Below are positions 1-10,767 of a stretch of DNA of 64,000 nt, one piece after another; position 1 is the first letter of the stretch, and every line of letters starts with the position of its first letter. The stretch lies in contig CM067539.1 in the NCBI GenBank assembly GCA_034509755.1, positions 60,708,513 to 60,772,512 of the forward strand, written 5' to 3'. The notes below the pieces were generated by a model. It did not search any database. It was not told the origin of the DNA and saw only the letters and a program-made list of their open reading frames with translations. The position numbers and the translations under genes are program-made. Source of the DNA: Anisodus tanguticus (Eukaryota > Streptophyta > Magnoliopsida > Solanales > Solanaceae).

Positions 1-79
1 ATAAAGAATTGGAATGGATCTGCGTCTAATACCATGTAAAGAATGGATCTTGGGCCTAACTCAATCCAAAAGTCATTCT

Positions 80-629
80 TTACAGAATCCCCAGCAGATT
101 CAAGATTTGATCATCATAAACATCATGACTGTTTGTGCCAAAATCAGAAACAATCTCCATCACTTCGTTCTTTATTGTATCGATTCTTTCAACAACCGGT
201 AGAAAATTCTTGTGTAGTGAACTTTCAGGTGCATTTCCACATGTCCAGCTTATGATTTGACAAATCTTCATCTCAACAACATCTTCTGCATAACTAGCAG
301 CAGCTCTTATTTTTCCCTCCAAAGATTTGACTTTTTCAGGATCAAATCTACTCTTGCTTGCTTCTTCAACGACATTTTGAAAATATTCAGCAGTTTCATG
401 AAAGGATTCGAGCGTTTTAGCAGTTTGACCTTGAACGTATTTGGGTGTACAACAACAACATACACAGTGAAATTCCACAACGTGGGGTCTGGGGAAGGTA
501 GAGTGTACGCAGACGTTACCTCTAACTTTGTAGGTAGAGTGGTTGTTTCCGAGAGAACGTATTCGGGTGTCTCTGCTGAAATTGCTTAAGAGTTTGAAGA
601 AGAGAAGCTAGAGCTGTATAAGCTTCCAT
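80..629 (-). pseudogene. 5' fragment of an R1-type CC-NB-LRR gene
   Basis: On the minus strand an ATG at 629-627 opens a coiled-coil N-terminal domain closely matching the NLR at 10768 (shared motifs VQGQTAK, LHKN, PVVERID, VMEIVSDF). The match stops near codon 150, just after the segment equivalent to EPAGDS, so the NB-ARC and LRR are absent; the remaining bases at 1-80 look unrelated. A 108-bp LINE tail with a 14-bp duplication interrupts the frame near codon 24. The copy is transcribed away from the other NLR, giving a head-to-head pair separated by the Ty3 element. It cannot encode an immune receptor, although a short CC-domain peptide is conceivable. The similarity is seen directly; ancestry by inverted duplication is inferred. 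Confidence 0.85.
448..555 (-). mobile_element. 5'-truncated RTE-type LINE 3' end inside the NLR fragment
   Basis: The 108-bp insert is flanked by 14-bp direct repeats (434-447 and 556-569, aacgtatttgggtg, one mismatch). On the minus strand it ends in a TTG-repeat tail. It matches the tail of the LINE fragment at 33840-33971 over nearly its whole length, including the block CTCTACC...CCCCAGACCCCAC. The long duplication and loss of the 5' end fit target-primed reverse transcription. Confidence 0.75.
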
Positions 630-900
630 CAAATTAATACTCAAAATAAGGAAGTAACACAAAGATTTTTACTTGAAATACCCTTCAGAAGATCAAAAGA
701 ATGTCAATATAGAAAGATTTGAACTTAGTACTTGCAAGTATCACAATATAAAGCTGCTCAGCTCTTTTAACTATTTTTCTCAATCTTTTTAATCCCACCA
801 ACTAATTGTATAACACCATTTAATTGATTTCCCACAGTGTTTATCACCAAATTATTTGACTTAATTAAATAAAACAAAGTCAATGAAATATGTGTAATAT
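630..900 (-). promoter_or_regulatory. Upstream region of the NLR fragment, inverted copy of 10480-10767
   Basis: Reverse-complemented, this stretch aligns with the region upstream of the intact NLR. Shared blocks include the bases before the ATG (ttattttgagtattaatttg), cttgcaagtactaagtt and the distal gtcaaataattt. The alignment runs to base 900, where the Ty3 element begins. It is therefore the duplicated promoter and 5' leader of the fragment. No specific regulatory motif was assigned. Confidence 0.6.
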
Positions 901-2679
901 TGTCACGACCCAAATCGGAGGGTCACGACGGGCACCCGGACCTTATCTACCGAGTACCACTACCCATACAATCAACATTAAATCATAATTAAACATGGGC
1001 CACTAGGGCCGCCACCCAGTACTCTGCCAACACATAGAGATGATATACTGGAAAGAAGCTATGTAAAATTTTACCAACAGAAAGCCCAACTTACATATAG
1101 ATACATACCAAGGCCGACAAGGCCATACATGACTACTACACACAGGACATCTGCCTACAAGCCTCTAAAAGAGTACGTAATATCAAAAGGTCGGGACAGG
1201 GCTCCGCCATACCCATATGTACATGCAAAAATATATCGTACCGAGATTAGACCGGCACTCCGAAATAAGGGGAGTGTTCTAATATCCGCTGAATCAACAA
1301 CCTACTAATGCGGGTCGTTGCCTCGCCTATGTAAACATGTGGGCATGAAACGCAGCGTCCATCGATAAAAGGGACGTCAGTACGACTGATGTACCGAGTA
1401 TGTCAGACATGAAAAATAGCATAACAGATACATAATAAACTAAAACGATAATGACCAATAGAAACAATCGACAGAACAATGTACGAAGCGAAACGGTAGA
1501 TAGAGATAGCCGACCCGTAGTGAATGCCTATGAGGGCCATAATATGCCTAACTGCCATGCACAATGCAAATGTGGTATACATATATATATATATATATAT
1601 ATTGGCCTCATTGGGCATCATCTTTCCCATAATAGCCTCTGTGGGCATCATATCATATCGGCATCTGTGGGCATAATCATCATCATATCCCAACTGATCA
1701 GGTGGTCTGTGTATCCCGATTCCGATCCCCAATATATGGTCCAGGGTAGTACATGAATAAAATGCATGAATGACAATAAAACATTCTGAGTTTATCTGAG
1801 TGACATAATATCTTTGTACCTTTGGCTAACATTGTTAACATTGACATCTTTCCCATATACCTCAATAAGGATTTAGAAACATATTTAGACATGTTTTAAC
1901 ATAGGAATCAATAAAAGGACATCCTCGGCTACGAAGAGAAGAATAATTTATGGAACAATATTACGTTTACGTTTCGTACTTAGAACATGCCAAAAGAAAG
2001 AAATTATTTGCCTTAACATACCTTAAGTACTCATACGAGTACGTGCGAATCGGTAAATAAAGGACCCAACCCTGATAGAAACTAAACTGCTCGGTGAATT
2101 ATAGATGAAGCTAAATTAGCATGCTCCAAACACACCATTTAAAGTAAACAAAGGTGTTTTGTTGTTCTGAAAATGTTCACAACGTACTGTTTCTAACATT
2201 AGAATTAATACTAACTAAAGGTGAGTGCTTCATACATTTCTTTTGTTTTTGTTTTGCTAAATAGAATGAATGTTAAGGTGTAGTATTTAACACCTTTTAT
2301 TCTCACACGTATCCCTCAACAGTCACTTAATTCTTGACTCATCAACATCCACTTAACATGCATGCCATCCACCTAATTAATTACATTAACTTAGTCACTA
2401 GGTGATTCATTTAAATGCTACACGTAATTATTCCCACTAATCTTGTCTCCCACTAACATTCATTAGTTAGCCGATCCTTGTTGTCCCCTACTATAATTTA
2501 TCAACTAGCCGATCATTGTTGTCCCACTTGGTAAGTCCTAAATTAATTTGGGACCGCATCCTTTTATATACCAAGCTCTTTATTTACATACGTGAATATG
2601 ACATAAATTACCCAAAGCTCGGGTCTTCTTGCATACGTCTAGATGTTCAAACTATCACCCGAAAGTACGGGGTGTTATA
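901..2679 (-). repeat. 3' LTR of the Ty3/gypsy element
   Basis: It begins on the plus strand with TGTCACGACCC and ends GGGGTGTTATA, a mutated form of the expected ...TTACA. It contains a (TA)n run at about 1579-1602. It is nearly identical to the right LTR over about 1920-2560 but clearly diverged near 901-1020 and scrambled around 1450-1500. Confidence 0.9.
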
Positions 2680-2692
2680 TCCTTTCCCTCCT
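2680..2692 (-). other. Polypurine tract of the Ty3/gypsy element
   Basis: Read on the minus strand, the purine run AGGAGGGAAAGGA directly precedes the 3' LTR. This is the usual primer position for plus-strand DNA synthesis. Confidence 0.75.
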
Positions 2693-3289
2693 TAGAAATA
2701 TTCTTCCTCGAATGTTGGGGTGACATATCTAATCCTCGTCACGTAGCCAGAAAATACAACTACCTTCTTCATGGGCCATATAATATAATCTACATCCTGA
2801 ACCTGGGAACAACCTCCCTTGAGACAATAACTCCGCTAGCAGATTCTTCTTTGACAAAGACTGATCATGACTTGAGCTATTCATTTCTTTTTCCCAGGTA
2901 TCAAAGACTGGCCTTAACGGGCCAAGGCGAACTCTACCTCCTTTACCTGTTCTAGAACTACTCTTTTTGTGAAACGTCTTAGCTTGAATTTCCTAGGTGC
3001 CTGAACTGCCTAGCCCTACCCGGACTCTATAGTTAGAGTAGGTGATTTATGAGTCGTAACTCTATATGAAGCTAACTCAGACCTCCTCTTATTAGAACTA
3101 GGTTTTGTAACTGCCGAGAACGCAGCTTACAGTTACAGAACAGATGCTCGAGGGACATGATCCGTGCCAAAGAGAAGTAGGATCCTATTCCGACACCTTC
3201 TTGCCTCACCTAATCCCAGGAGCATTACATCTACATCAGACTTCTCATGGTCTTTAAGCACTGATTATAATACTATAAAATAGAACTCA

Positions 3290-3760
3290 CCTTATGCTTC
3301 TTTTGGAACCTCGGCGTTGGTTTGGAATAGGTATGGATATTTGTGCATCATCTCCTCTTCCGCCTTCCATGTTATTTCTTCTACGTTCTTATTCCGCCAA
3401 AGAACTTTCACGGAGGCTACTTCTTTAGTCCTCAACTTGCGGACTTGTCGATCTAAGATAGCAATAGGAACCTCTTCATATGATAAATCCTATGTAACCG
3501 TCACATCATCAACCGGTACAATCCGGGAAGTATCTCCAACACATGCTCTAAATATAGAAACATCGAAAAACCGGATGAACAAACTCCAAATCTGAAGGCA
3601 AGTTCAACTCGTAAGCTACTTGTCCGATTCGTCAAATTATGCGATATGGCCCAATATACCTTGGGCTTTGCTTTCCCTTCTTCTCGAATCTTATTACCCC
3701 TTTCATAGGCAAAATCTTCAAAAAGATCCAATCATCTACCTGAAACTCTAAGTCTCGCCG
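3290..3760 (-). pseudogene. Ty3 pol C-terminal tail, chromodomain-like remnant
   Basis: Frames downstream of integrase on the minus strand contain recognisable pieces of the Ty3 C-terminal region: a HPVF-like segment near 3570, followed by parts resembling the RxLRTK...VLWRN and TWE-AEEEM...YPYLF blocks that close chromovirus polyproteins. Several stops and frame changes break it. Chromodomains in this position direct integration to heterochromatin in related elements; whether a complete domain existed here cannot be shown by eye. Confidence 0.5.
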
Positions 3761-3838
3761 TCGCAAATCTGAATATGACTTCTGACGACTTTGAGCGGTT
3801 AACAACCGTTCTTGGATAAGCTTTACCTTATCTATGGC

Positions 3839-4489
3839 TTAGTGTATCAAGTCAGGCCAAAATAACTCTGATTCGCCAACCTCGAACCATCCGATAGGAG
3901 ATCTACATTTCCGTCCATATAAAGCCTCGTATGGAGTCATTTTAATGCTAGCATGATAACTGTTATTGTACGCAAACTCAATAAGGGGAAAATGATCATC
4001 CCAACTTCCCTTAAAGTCTAATACACAAGTTCGTAGCATGTCCTCGAGCGTCTGGATCGTACGCTCGGCCTGCCCGTCTGTTTGAGGGTGAAAAGTTGTG
4101 CTAAGATTCACTTGGGTGCCTAAACCTTTTTTAAATGATTTCCAGAAGTTAGTTATAAACAGTGCACCTCTCTCATATATAATAGAAATAGGCATGCTAT
4201 GAAGGCGAACAATCTCCTTAACATACAACTTCGCGTAGTCCTCGGCAGTGTAGGTAGTTTTGACCGCCAAGAAATGAGCTGATTTGGTCAGTCTGTCAAC
4301 AATTATCCAAATAGAATCAAACTTACGATAAGAGTTAGGTAAACCCGTTACAAAATTTATATTAATTATTTCCCACTTCCACATCGGAATCTCAATGTTC
4401 TGAGTCAAGCCACCGGGTTTTTGGTGCTCTATTTTTATTTGCTGACAATTAGGACACTGAGCTACAAATTCTGCAATGCTTCTCTTCAT
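3839..4489 (-). pseudogene. Ty3/gypsy integrase fragment
   Basis: This 216-codon open stretch contains the end of the zinc-binding HHCC region (CPNCQQIK) and most of the integrase core: the WKWEIININFVTGLP block, DRLTKSAHFLAVK, and TFHPQTDGQAERTIQTLEDMLR with the catalytic glutamate context. Positions normally holding the first two catalytic aspartates are changed: the usual MDF is NINF and the usual SDRG is YERG. With two catalytic acids replaced, strand transfer should be lost. The frame ends before the tail domain. Confidence 0.85.
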
Positions 4490-4675
4490 GTCGTTCCACT
4501 AATAAATACTTTTGAGATCATGATACATCTTAGTAGATCCAGGGTGAATGGAATATCGTGAGCAATGGACCTCCGTCATAATTTTATCTCGTAATCCCGC
4601 TACATTTGGAATACATAAATGACCTTGGTGCTTAAGAACCCCATGTTCGTCAATATCAAAAATTGTAGTCTTCTT

Positions 4676-6745
4676 CTATTGAATTCCCTCTATGATCTTT
4701 TTCAAACTGGAGTCTTCCCACTGATATTTCTTAACTTTCGATGTGAGGAACGACTCTGACACATTCTGAATCACAAAACCACCATCCTCCGAATCCAGTA
4801 GTCGGACTCCCAAACTAGCTAACTGATGGATCTCCCTTACTAATTCCTTCCTTTCGACCTGCACCGGCATCTAGCTGACCATCGACTTACGACTGAGCGC
4901 ATCTGCTACAATATTAGCTTTACCGGGATGGTATAAGATGTCCACATCATAGTCTTTCAATAATTCGAGCCACCTTCTTTATCTTAAGTTCAACTCTTTC
5001 TGTTTAAATATGTATTGTAGACTTTTATGATCCGTGAAAATGTCTAGATGAACACCAGACAAGTAGTGCCGCTAAATCTTCAGTGCATAGACCATTGCGG
5101 CCAACTCCAAATCGTGTGTCGGATAGTTTTTCTCATGTTTCCTCAATTGCCTTGAGGCATAGGCAATCAATTTACCATGTTGCATTAGCACACATCCTAG
5201 ACCTGCTCCCGAGGCATCACAATACACAACATAGCCTTCTGGACCCTCTGGGAGAGTAAGAACTGGTGCTGATGTTAGTCTATCATTTAACTCTTAGAAA
5301 CTTTGCTCACAAGCATCGGACCACTGGAACTTTATGGCCTTTTGTGTCAACTTTGTTAAGGGTGCGGATATGGTAGAAAATCCTTCTACAAACCTCCTAT
5401 AATAGCCGGCTAAGCCCAGAAAGTTGTGAACCTCTGATGGAATCATGGGCCTCGGCCAATTCTTCACTGCTTCAATCTTTTGAGTGTCAACTCTTATACA
5501 TTCGTCTGACACTATATGACTAAGGAATGCCACTGAATTTAGCTAGAACTCACACTTGGAGAGCTTATAATACAACTTATGATCCTGGAGCGTCTGTAGT
5601 ACTACCCGCAAATGATCCACATGCTCTGCTTCCGAATGAGAGTAAACCAGAATATCATAAATACTATCACAAATACATCCAGAACTGAGCGAAACACGTT
5701 GTTCATTAGATCCATAAATGTTGCTGGTGCGTTTGTGAGTCCAAATGACATTACTAAGAACTCGAAGTGCCCATACCATGTTCTGAAAGCCATTTTTGGT
5801 ATATCCTTCCCTTTGACCCTTTACTGATGGTACCCCGACCTTAGGTCGATCTTTGAGAAACATATTTCACCTTGTAACTGGTCAACAAATCATCAATTCT
5901 AGGAAGAGGGTACTTGTTCTTCATAGTGACTTTATTCAGCTGCTGATAGTTGATACACATCCGTAACGAGCCTTCTTTCATACAAATAATACCAGCGCAC
6001 CCCAAGGAGATATGCTAAGCCTAATTAATCCTTTCTCAAGCAGATCTTTTAATTGCTCCTTCAATTATTTTAATTCAGCTGGAGCCATTCTATAAGGAGG
6101 AATAGATATCGGCTGAGTGTCTGGCAACACATCTATACCGAACTCAATCTTTCTTTCAGGAGGAAGGCCTGGAAGTTCATCTGGAAATACATCAAGAAAC
6201 TCATTAACCACCAGAATTGATTAAGAAAGAGGTGGTTCGGCATCGACATCCCTATCCCGAACAAGATGGTATATACAACCTTTGGAGATCATCTTCCTTG
6301 CCTTCAGGTATGAAATAAACCTACATTTTGGTGACGCTGTATTACCCTTCCATTCAAGGACTGGCTCGCCTGGGAACTAAAATCTAACAATCTTTGTTCA
6401 GCAATCAACATTAGTATAGTATGATGCTAGCCAATCCATGCCCATGATAACATCAAAATCAACCACTTCTAATTCCACCAAATCTGCTAGGGTCTGACGG
6501 CTACAAACCACTATTGCACAATTCTGATAGACCCGTTTAGCAACTACCGACTCACCAACTGGTGTCGATACCACAAATGGATCTCTTATCAACTCAGGTT
6601 CCATACCAAACTTACAGGCAATAAAATAGGTGATATATGATAAATCGGAGCCTGGATCTGACAACGCATACACATTATATGAAAAGACGGACAATATACC
6701 TGTAATAATATCAGGTGAGGACTCCTGATCCTGTCGTCCCATCAA
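4676..6745 (-). pseudogene. Ty3/gypsy protease, reverse transcriptase and RNase H remnant
   Basis: The minus strand carries a retropepsin-like domain at 6745-6398 (ALSDPGSD in place of the usual D-T/S-G-S context, then VDFDVIMGMDWLASY). RT pieces lie at about 5863-5543 (ILVYSHSEAEHVDHLRVVL, KLYYKLSKCEF), and 5533-5294 holds the NFLGLAGYYRRFVEGFS block typical of Ty3 RT and connection. The linker toward integrase is at 4870-4676. Frames alternate and stops intervene, so no continuous polyprotein remains. The strongly conserved order leaves little doubt about the family. Confidence 0.85.
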
Positions 6746-6778
6746 TGCATAAATGTGGTTCTGGCCCCTACCTCTGCC

Positions 6779-8060
6779 TCAACCGGATGATGTCTGATGA
6801 TTTTGCCCTGACGGGCGTACTGAACGTGATAAAGCTGCTGCAGATCCGATCGGCTGAGTCCTAACACCTTCGCCTCTTATCGAGCATTCTCGCATAATAT
6901 GACCAGGTTCACCACAAGAATAACACACATTTGATCTTTGTCGGCACGACCCTGTATGGGTCTTACCACACTGCTCGCATCGAGCCAAAGGTGGCCTCAT
7001 CTGAACAGAATCCCCTATATAATAAGATCATGACGCTCGTGAACTCTGACCTGGTCCCGATTGAATATATCGATCAACCATCGACTTTGAAAATGATAAT
7101 GATGCGCTAGCCGTTGGATATGATGGGCTTCTATAAAGTTGTGGTCTGGGCCCACCTTTGAAACCCCCTACGTCACTTATAGATCGAGCCCTCTTATGCT
7201 TGCCCTTATCATGCTCTCGATCTACCCGTTGTTGTCTCTTACGATCCTCCATATTCTATGCGTAAGCCTGAATGCGAGAAATATCCATATTCGGATTTAG
7301 AGAAGCCGTAGTACACTCATTGACCAAGTGCGGCCCCAAGCCAGTAACAAATCTATGTACCCGATCACTCATCTCAGCTATAATCATAGGAGCATATCTG
7401 GCCAATGAATTAAACTGCAAGCTATACTCTCGAACACTCATATTCCCTGCTCAAGTCGTAAAAATCTATCTTGCCTAGCCCGTCGGAGTTCGACCTGCAG
7501 AAAATGTTGTAAGAAGGCATTTGAAAACTCTGTCCATCATGCTGATGGAGCACGAGGTCCCCTAGATTGCTCCCATGTCTCATACCAGGTCGTCGCGATA
7601 TCCCGCAGTCTATAAGAAGCAAACTTTACCGACTCAATATCGGTAGCATCCATTACCCGCAAGGTACGATGTATCTGATCTAGAAAATTCTGTGGGTTCG
7701 CGTTCATGTCCGATCATGTAAATACCGGAGGGTCTAGGTTGATGAAATCCCGAGCTCTCGCGCTAGCAGCTCTATCGGAAGGATTAGGAATCTGACGTTG
7801 GGCCTGAACGGCCACCAATTGAGTCAATAACTGTACATCACTCCGCATATCAAGATCCACATCTGGAGTATCAAGTGGAGGAACTGGGGGTACTGCAGCC
7901 CCATTATTCTCCTCTGGAGGTGGTGAAGTCGGGGAATCATACGAAGGAGTCGCACTGTGGGTCTCACTATGGCCCTCGCTAGCAGGTGGAAATCGTCAAG
8001 TACCTTCGCCCGCAGCCGTATCCAACGCCCTCATACTCTTGAACTTACTCCTTGTAGTAG
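6779..8060 (-). pseudogene. Ty3/gypsy gag remnant with CCHC zinc knuckle
   Basis: Starting near 8063 on the minus strand (MPTTRSKFKSMRALDTAA), frames encode a proline-rich N-terminus, a capsid-like region (ATTWYETWEQSRG near 7570) and, at 6940-6890, the zinc knuckle CYSCGEPGHIMREC that binds nucleic acid in capsid proteins. At least three frame changes and several stops separate the pieces (about 7622-7422, 7441-7256, 7252-7028 and 7000-6779). Confidence 0.8.
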
Positions 8061-8262
8061 GCATTGATGGAATCATAAACGCGAGACGGATTAGAAATGG
8101 AATGGAATACTTATAACTCAGCTCTACTGCACGATTTATGACATGAAAGAATGGATACCATCCCTAAATGTCAGGTAGCCTCCTGCTTATAAGTATGGTG
8201 CACAACATATCCATAAAAAATAATCTACTAGACACAGCTTGTAGACTTCCTAGGACAGACAT

Positions 8263-8274
8263 GCTCTGATACCA
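8263..8274 (-). other. Primer-binding site for initiator tRNA-Met (Ty3 element)
   Basis: On the minus strand TGGTATCAGAGC starts four bases after the end of the 5' LTR. It is complementary to the 3' end of plant initiator methionine tRNA. Confidence 0.85.
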
Positions 8275-8278
8275 AGTT

Positions 8279-10049
8279 TGTCATGACCCAAATCGGAAGG
8301 CCATGACGGGCACCCGGACCTTACCTGCCGAGTACCACTACCCATACAATCAACATTAAATCATAATTAAATACGGGCCACTAGGGCCGCCACCCAGTAC
8401 TTTGCCGACACATAGAGATGATATACTGGAAAGAAGCTATGTAAACTTTTACCAACAGAAAGCCCAACTTACATATATATGCATACCAAGGCCGACAAGG
8501 CCATACATGACTACTACACACAGGACATCTGCCTACAAACCTCTAAAAGAGTACGTAATATCAAAAGGTCGGGACAGGGCTCCGCCATACCCATATGTAC
8601 ATGCAAAAATATACGGTACCGAGATTAGACCGGCACTCCAAAATAAGGGGAGTGTTCTAATATCCGTTGAATCAGCAACTTACTAATGTGAGTCGTCGAC
8701 TCGCGTATGTGAACCTGCAGGCATAAAATGCAGCGTCCCCCGACAAAAGGGACGTCAGTACGAATGATGTACCGAGTATGTCAGACATGAGAAATAGCAT
8801 AACAGATACATAATAAACTAAAACAAGAATAACCGACGAAACAAATGTGACAACAAGAATAAAACGAGAAACAAATTTACGAGAGATAGCCGACCCGTAG
8901 TGAATGCCTCTGAGGGCCATAATATGCCTAACTTCCATTTACAATGAAAATGTGGTATACATATATATATATTGGCCTCATTGGGCATCTTCTTTCCCAT
9001 AACAGCCTTTGTGAGCATCATATCATATCGACCTTTGTGGGCATAATCATCATCATATCACATCTGATCAGGTGGTCTGCGTATCCCGATTTCGATCCCC
9101 AATATATGGTCCAGGGTAGTACATGAATAAATGCATGAATGACAATAAAATATTTTGAGTTTATCTGAGTGACATAATATTCTTGTACCTTCGGCTAACA
9201 TTATGAACATTGACATCTTTCCCATATATCTCAATAAGGATTTAGGAACATATTTAGACATGCTTTTAACATAGGAATCAATAACAGGAACATCCTCGAC
9301 TACGAAGAGAAGAATAATTTATGGAACAATATTACGTTTACGTTTCGTACTTAGAACATGCCAAAAGAAAGAAATGATTTGCCTTAATATACCTTAAATA
9401 CTCATACGAGTACGTGCGAATCGGTAAATAAAGGACCCAACCCTGATAGAAACTAAACTGCTCGGTGAATTATAGATGAAGCTAAATTAGCATGCTCCAA
9501 ACACACCATTTAAAGTAAACAAAGGTGTTTTGTTGTTCTGAAAATGTTCACAACGTACTGTTTCTAACATTAGAATTAATACTAACTAAAGGTGAGTGCT
9601 TCATACATTTCTTTTGTTTTTGTTTTGCTAAATAGAATGAATGTTAAGGTGTAGTATTTAACACCTTTTATTCTCACACGTATCCCTTAACAGTCACTTA
9701 ATTCTTGACTCATCAACATCCACTTAACATGCATGCCATCCACCTAATTGATTACATTAACTTAGTCACTAGGTGATTCATTTAAATGCTACGCGTAATT
9801 ATTTTCACTAATCTTGTCTCCCACTAACATTCATTAGTTAGTCGATCCTTGTTGTCCCCTACTATAATTTATCAACTAGCCGATCATTGTTGTCCCACTT
9901 GGTAAGTCCTAAATTAATTCGGTACCACATCATTTTATATACCAAGCTCTTTATTTACATACGTGAATATGACATAAATTCTCCAAAGCTCAGATCTACT
10001 TGCATACGTCTAGATGCTCAAACCATCGCCCGAAAGTACGGGGTGTTCA
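8279..10049 (-). repeat. 5' LTR of the Ty3/gypsy element
   Basis: It begins on the plus strand TGTCATGACCC and ends GGGGTGTTCA, so on the transcribed strand it has TG...CA termini. Relative to the other LTR many differences are C/T or G/A transitions, as expected from methylated-cytosine decay. Confidence 0.9.
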
Positions 10050-10479
10050 AAAATATGGTATTGAACTTATAGCGAGCTCACCCTTCCCATCCCAATTTAT
10101 CAAACGACAGATTAACTAACAAAAAAGTTTGCCTTATCATGTCTTGTCCTAATACTAAGCATTTGGTAATTGTTAAGCTGAAATGTTCATCGGTCAGTTT
10201 GGTACATTTTTGGGTGAAGGAATCAGTAGAGTCTCAAAACTGGGCGGCGGACTTTTGGGCACACGGAAAAATAAAAGTAGGTGGAGGGTGCTTCTCAACT
10301 AGAGTTGGGGGTGGAGTTGCTATAATTTCAATTCAGTATCTTTTGTATACTATTGGTGTTTACTCCAATCAGAGCAAATAAATAAATTGGTGCTTTATAA
10401 ATTAAGTAAAAACTGTCCATCAGAAGAAATAGAATATACTAAAGAAAACCTAAATCAAATGAAAATGGATGGGAGAATT
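10050..10479. other. Spacer between the Ty3 element and the NLR promoter
   Basis: No gene or known repeat was recognised. A short open frame at 10139-10381 has no family features. Homology with the left NLR copy begins only at about 10480. Confidence 0.5.
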
Positions 10480-10767
10480 ATTATATTACACCTACTCCTC
10501 TGACTTTGTTTTTTTAAATTATGTCAAATAATTTAGTGATAAACACTAAGCTAAGGTGTTGGTGTTGGAAATTAATTAAAAGGTGTTGTAGAACAAGTTG
10601 TGGGATTAAAAATTGAGAGAAAATTAGTTGAAAGAAAGTGAGCAGCATTATATTGTGATACTTGCAAGTACTAAGTTTAAATCTCTCTATATTGATATCC
10701 TTTTGATCTTGTGAAAGCTATTTCAAGTGAAAATCTTTGTTACTTCCTTATTTTGAGTATTAATTTG
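10480..10767 (+). promoter_or_regulatory. Promoter and 5' leader of the R1-type NLR
   Basis: This region is conserved in inverted orientation at 630-900, indicating it was duplicated together with the coding start. The conserved stretch immediately before the ATG at 10768 supports that start over the in-frame GTG at 10711. No TATA box was assigned with confidence. Confidence 0.5.

Larger units (their letters stand above)
901..10049 (-). mobile_element. Complete Ty3/gypsy LTR retrotransposon (Tekay/Del-like)
   Basis: Two direct repeats of about 1.77 kb (901-2679 and 8279-10049) bound an internal region that reads on the minus strand in the order gag, protease, RT, RNase H, integrase and C-terminal tail. 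That order, with integrase after RNase H, is diagnostic of Ty3/gypsy. A primer-binding site for initiator tRNA-Met and a polypurine tract sit in the expected places. The word aatat lies directly left of the element and 2 bases beyond its right end, a possible target duplication. All coding domains carry stops or frameshifts, so the element is non-autonomous. The Tekay/Del assignment rests on LTR length, the iMet primer site and a chromodomain-like tail, and is an inference. Confidence 0.9.

Noticed and set aside
10139..10381. 80-codon open frame between Ty3 and NLR
   Set aside because: No motif, no homologue recognised, and it lies in the promoter side of the NLR.
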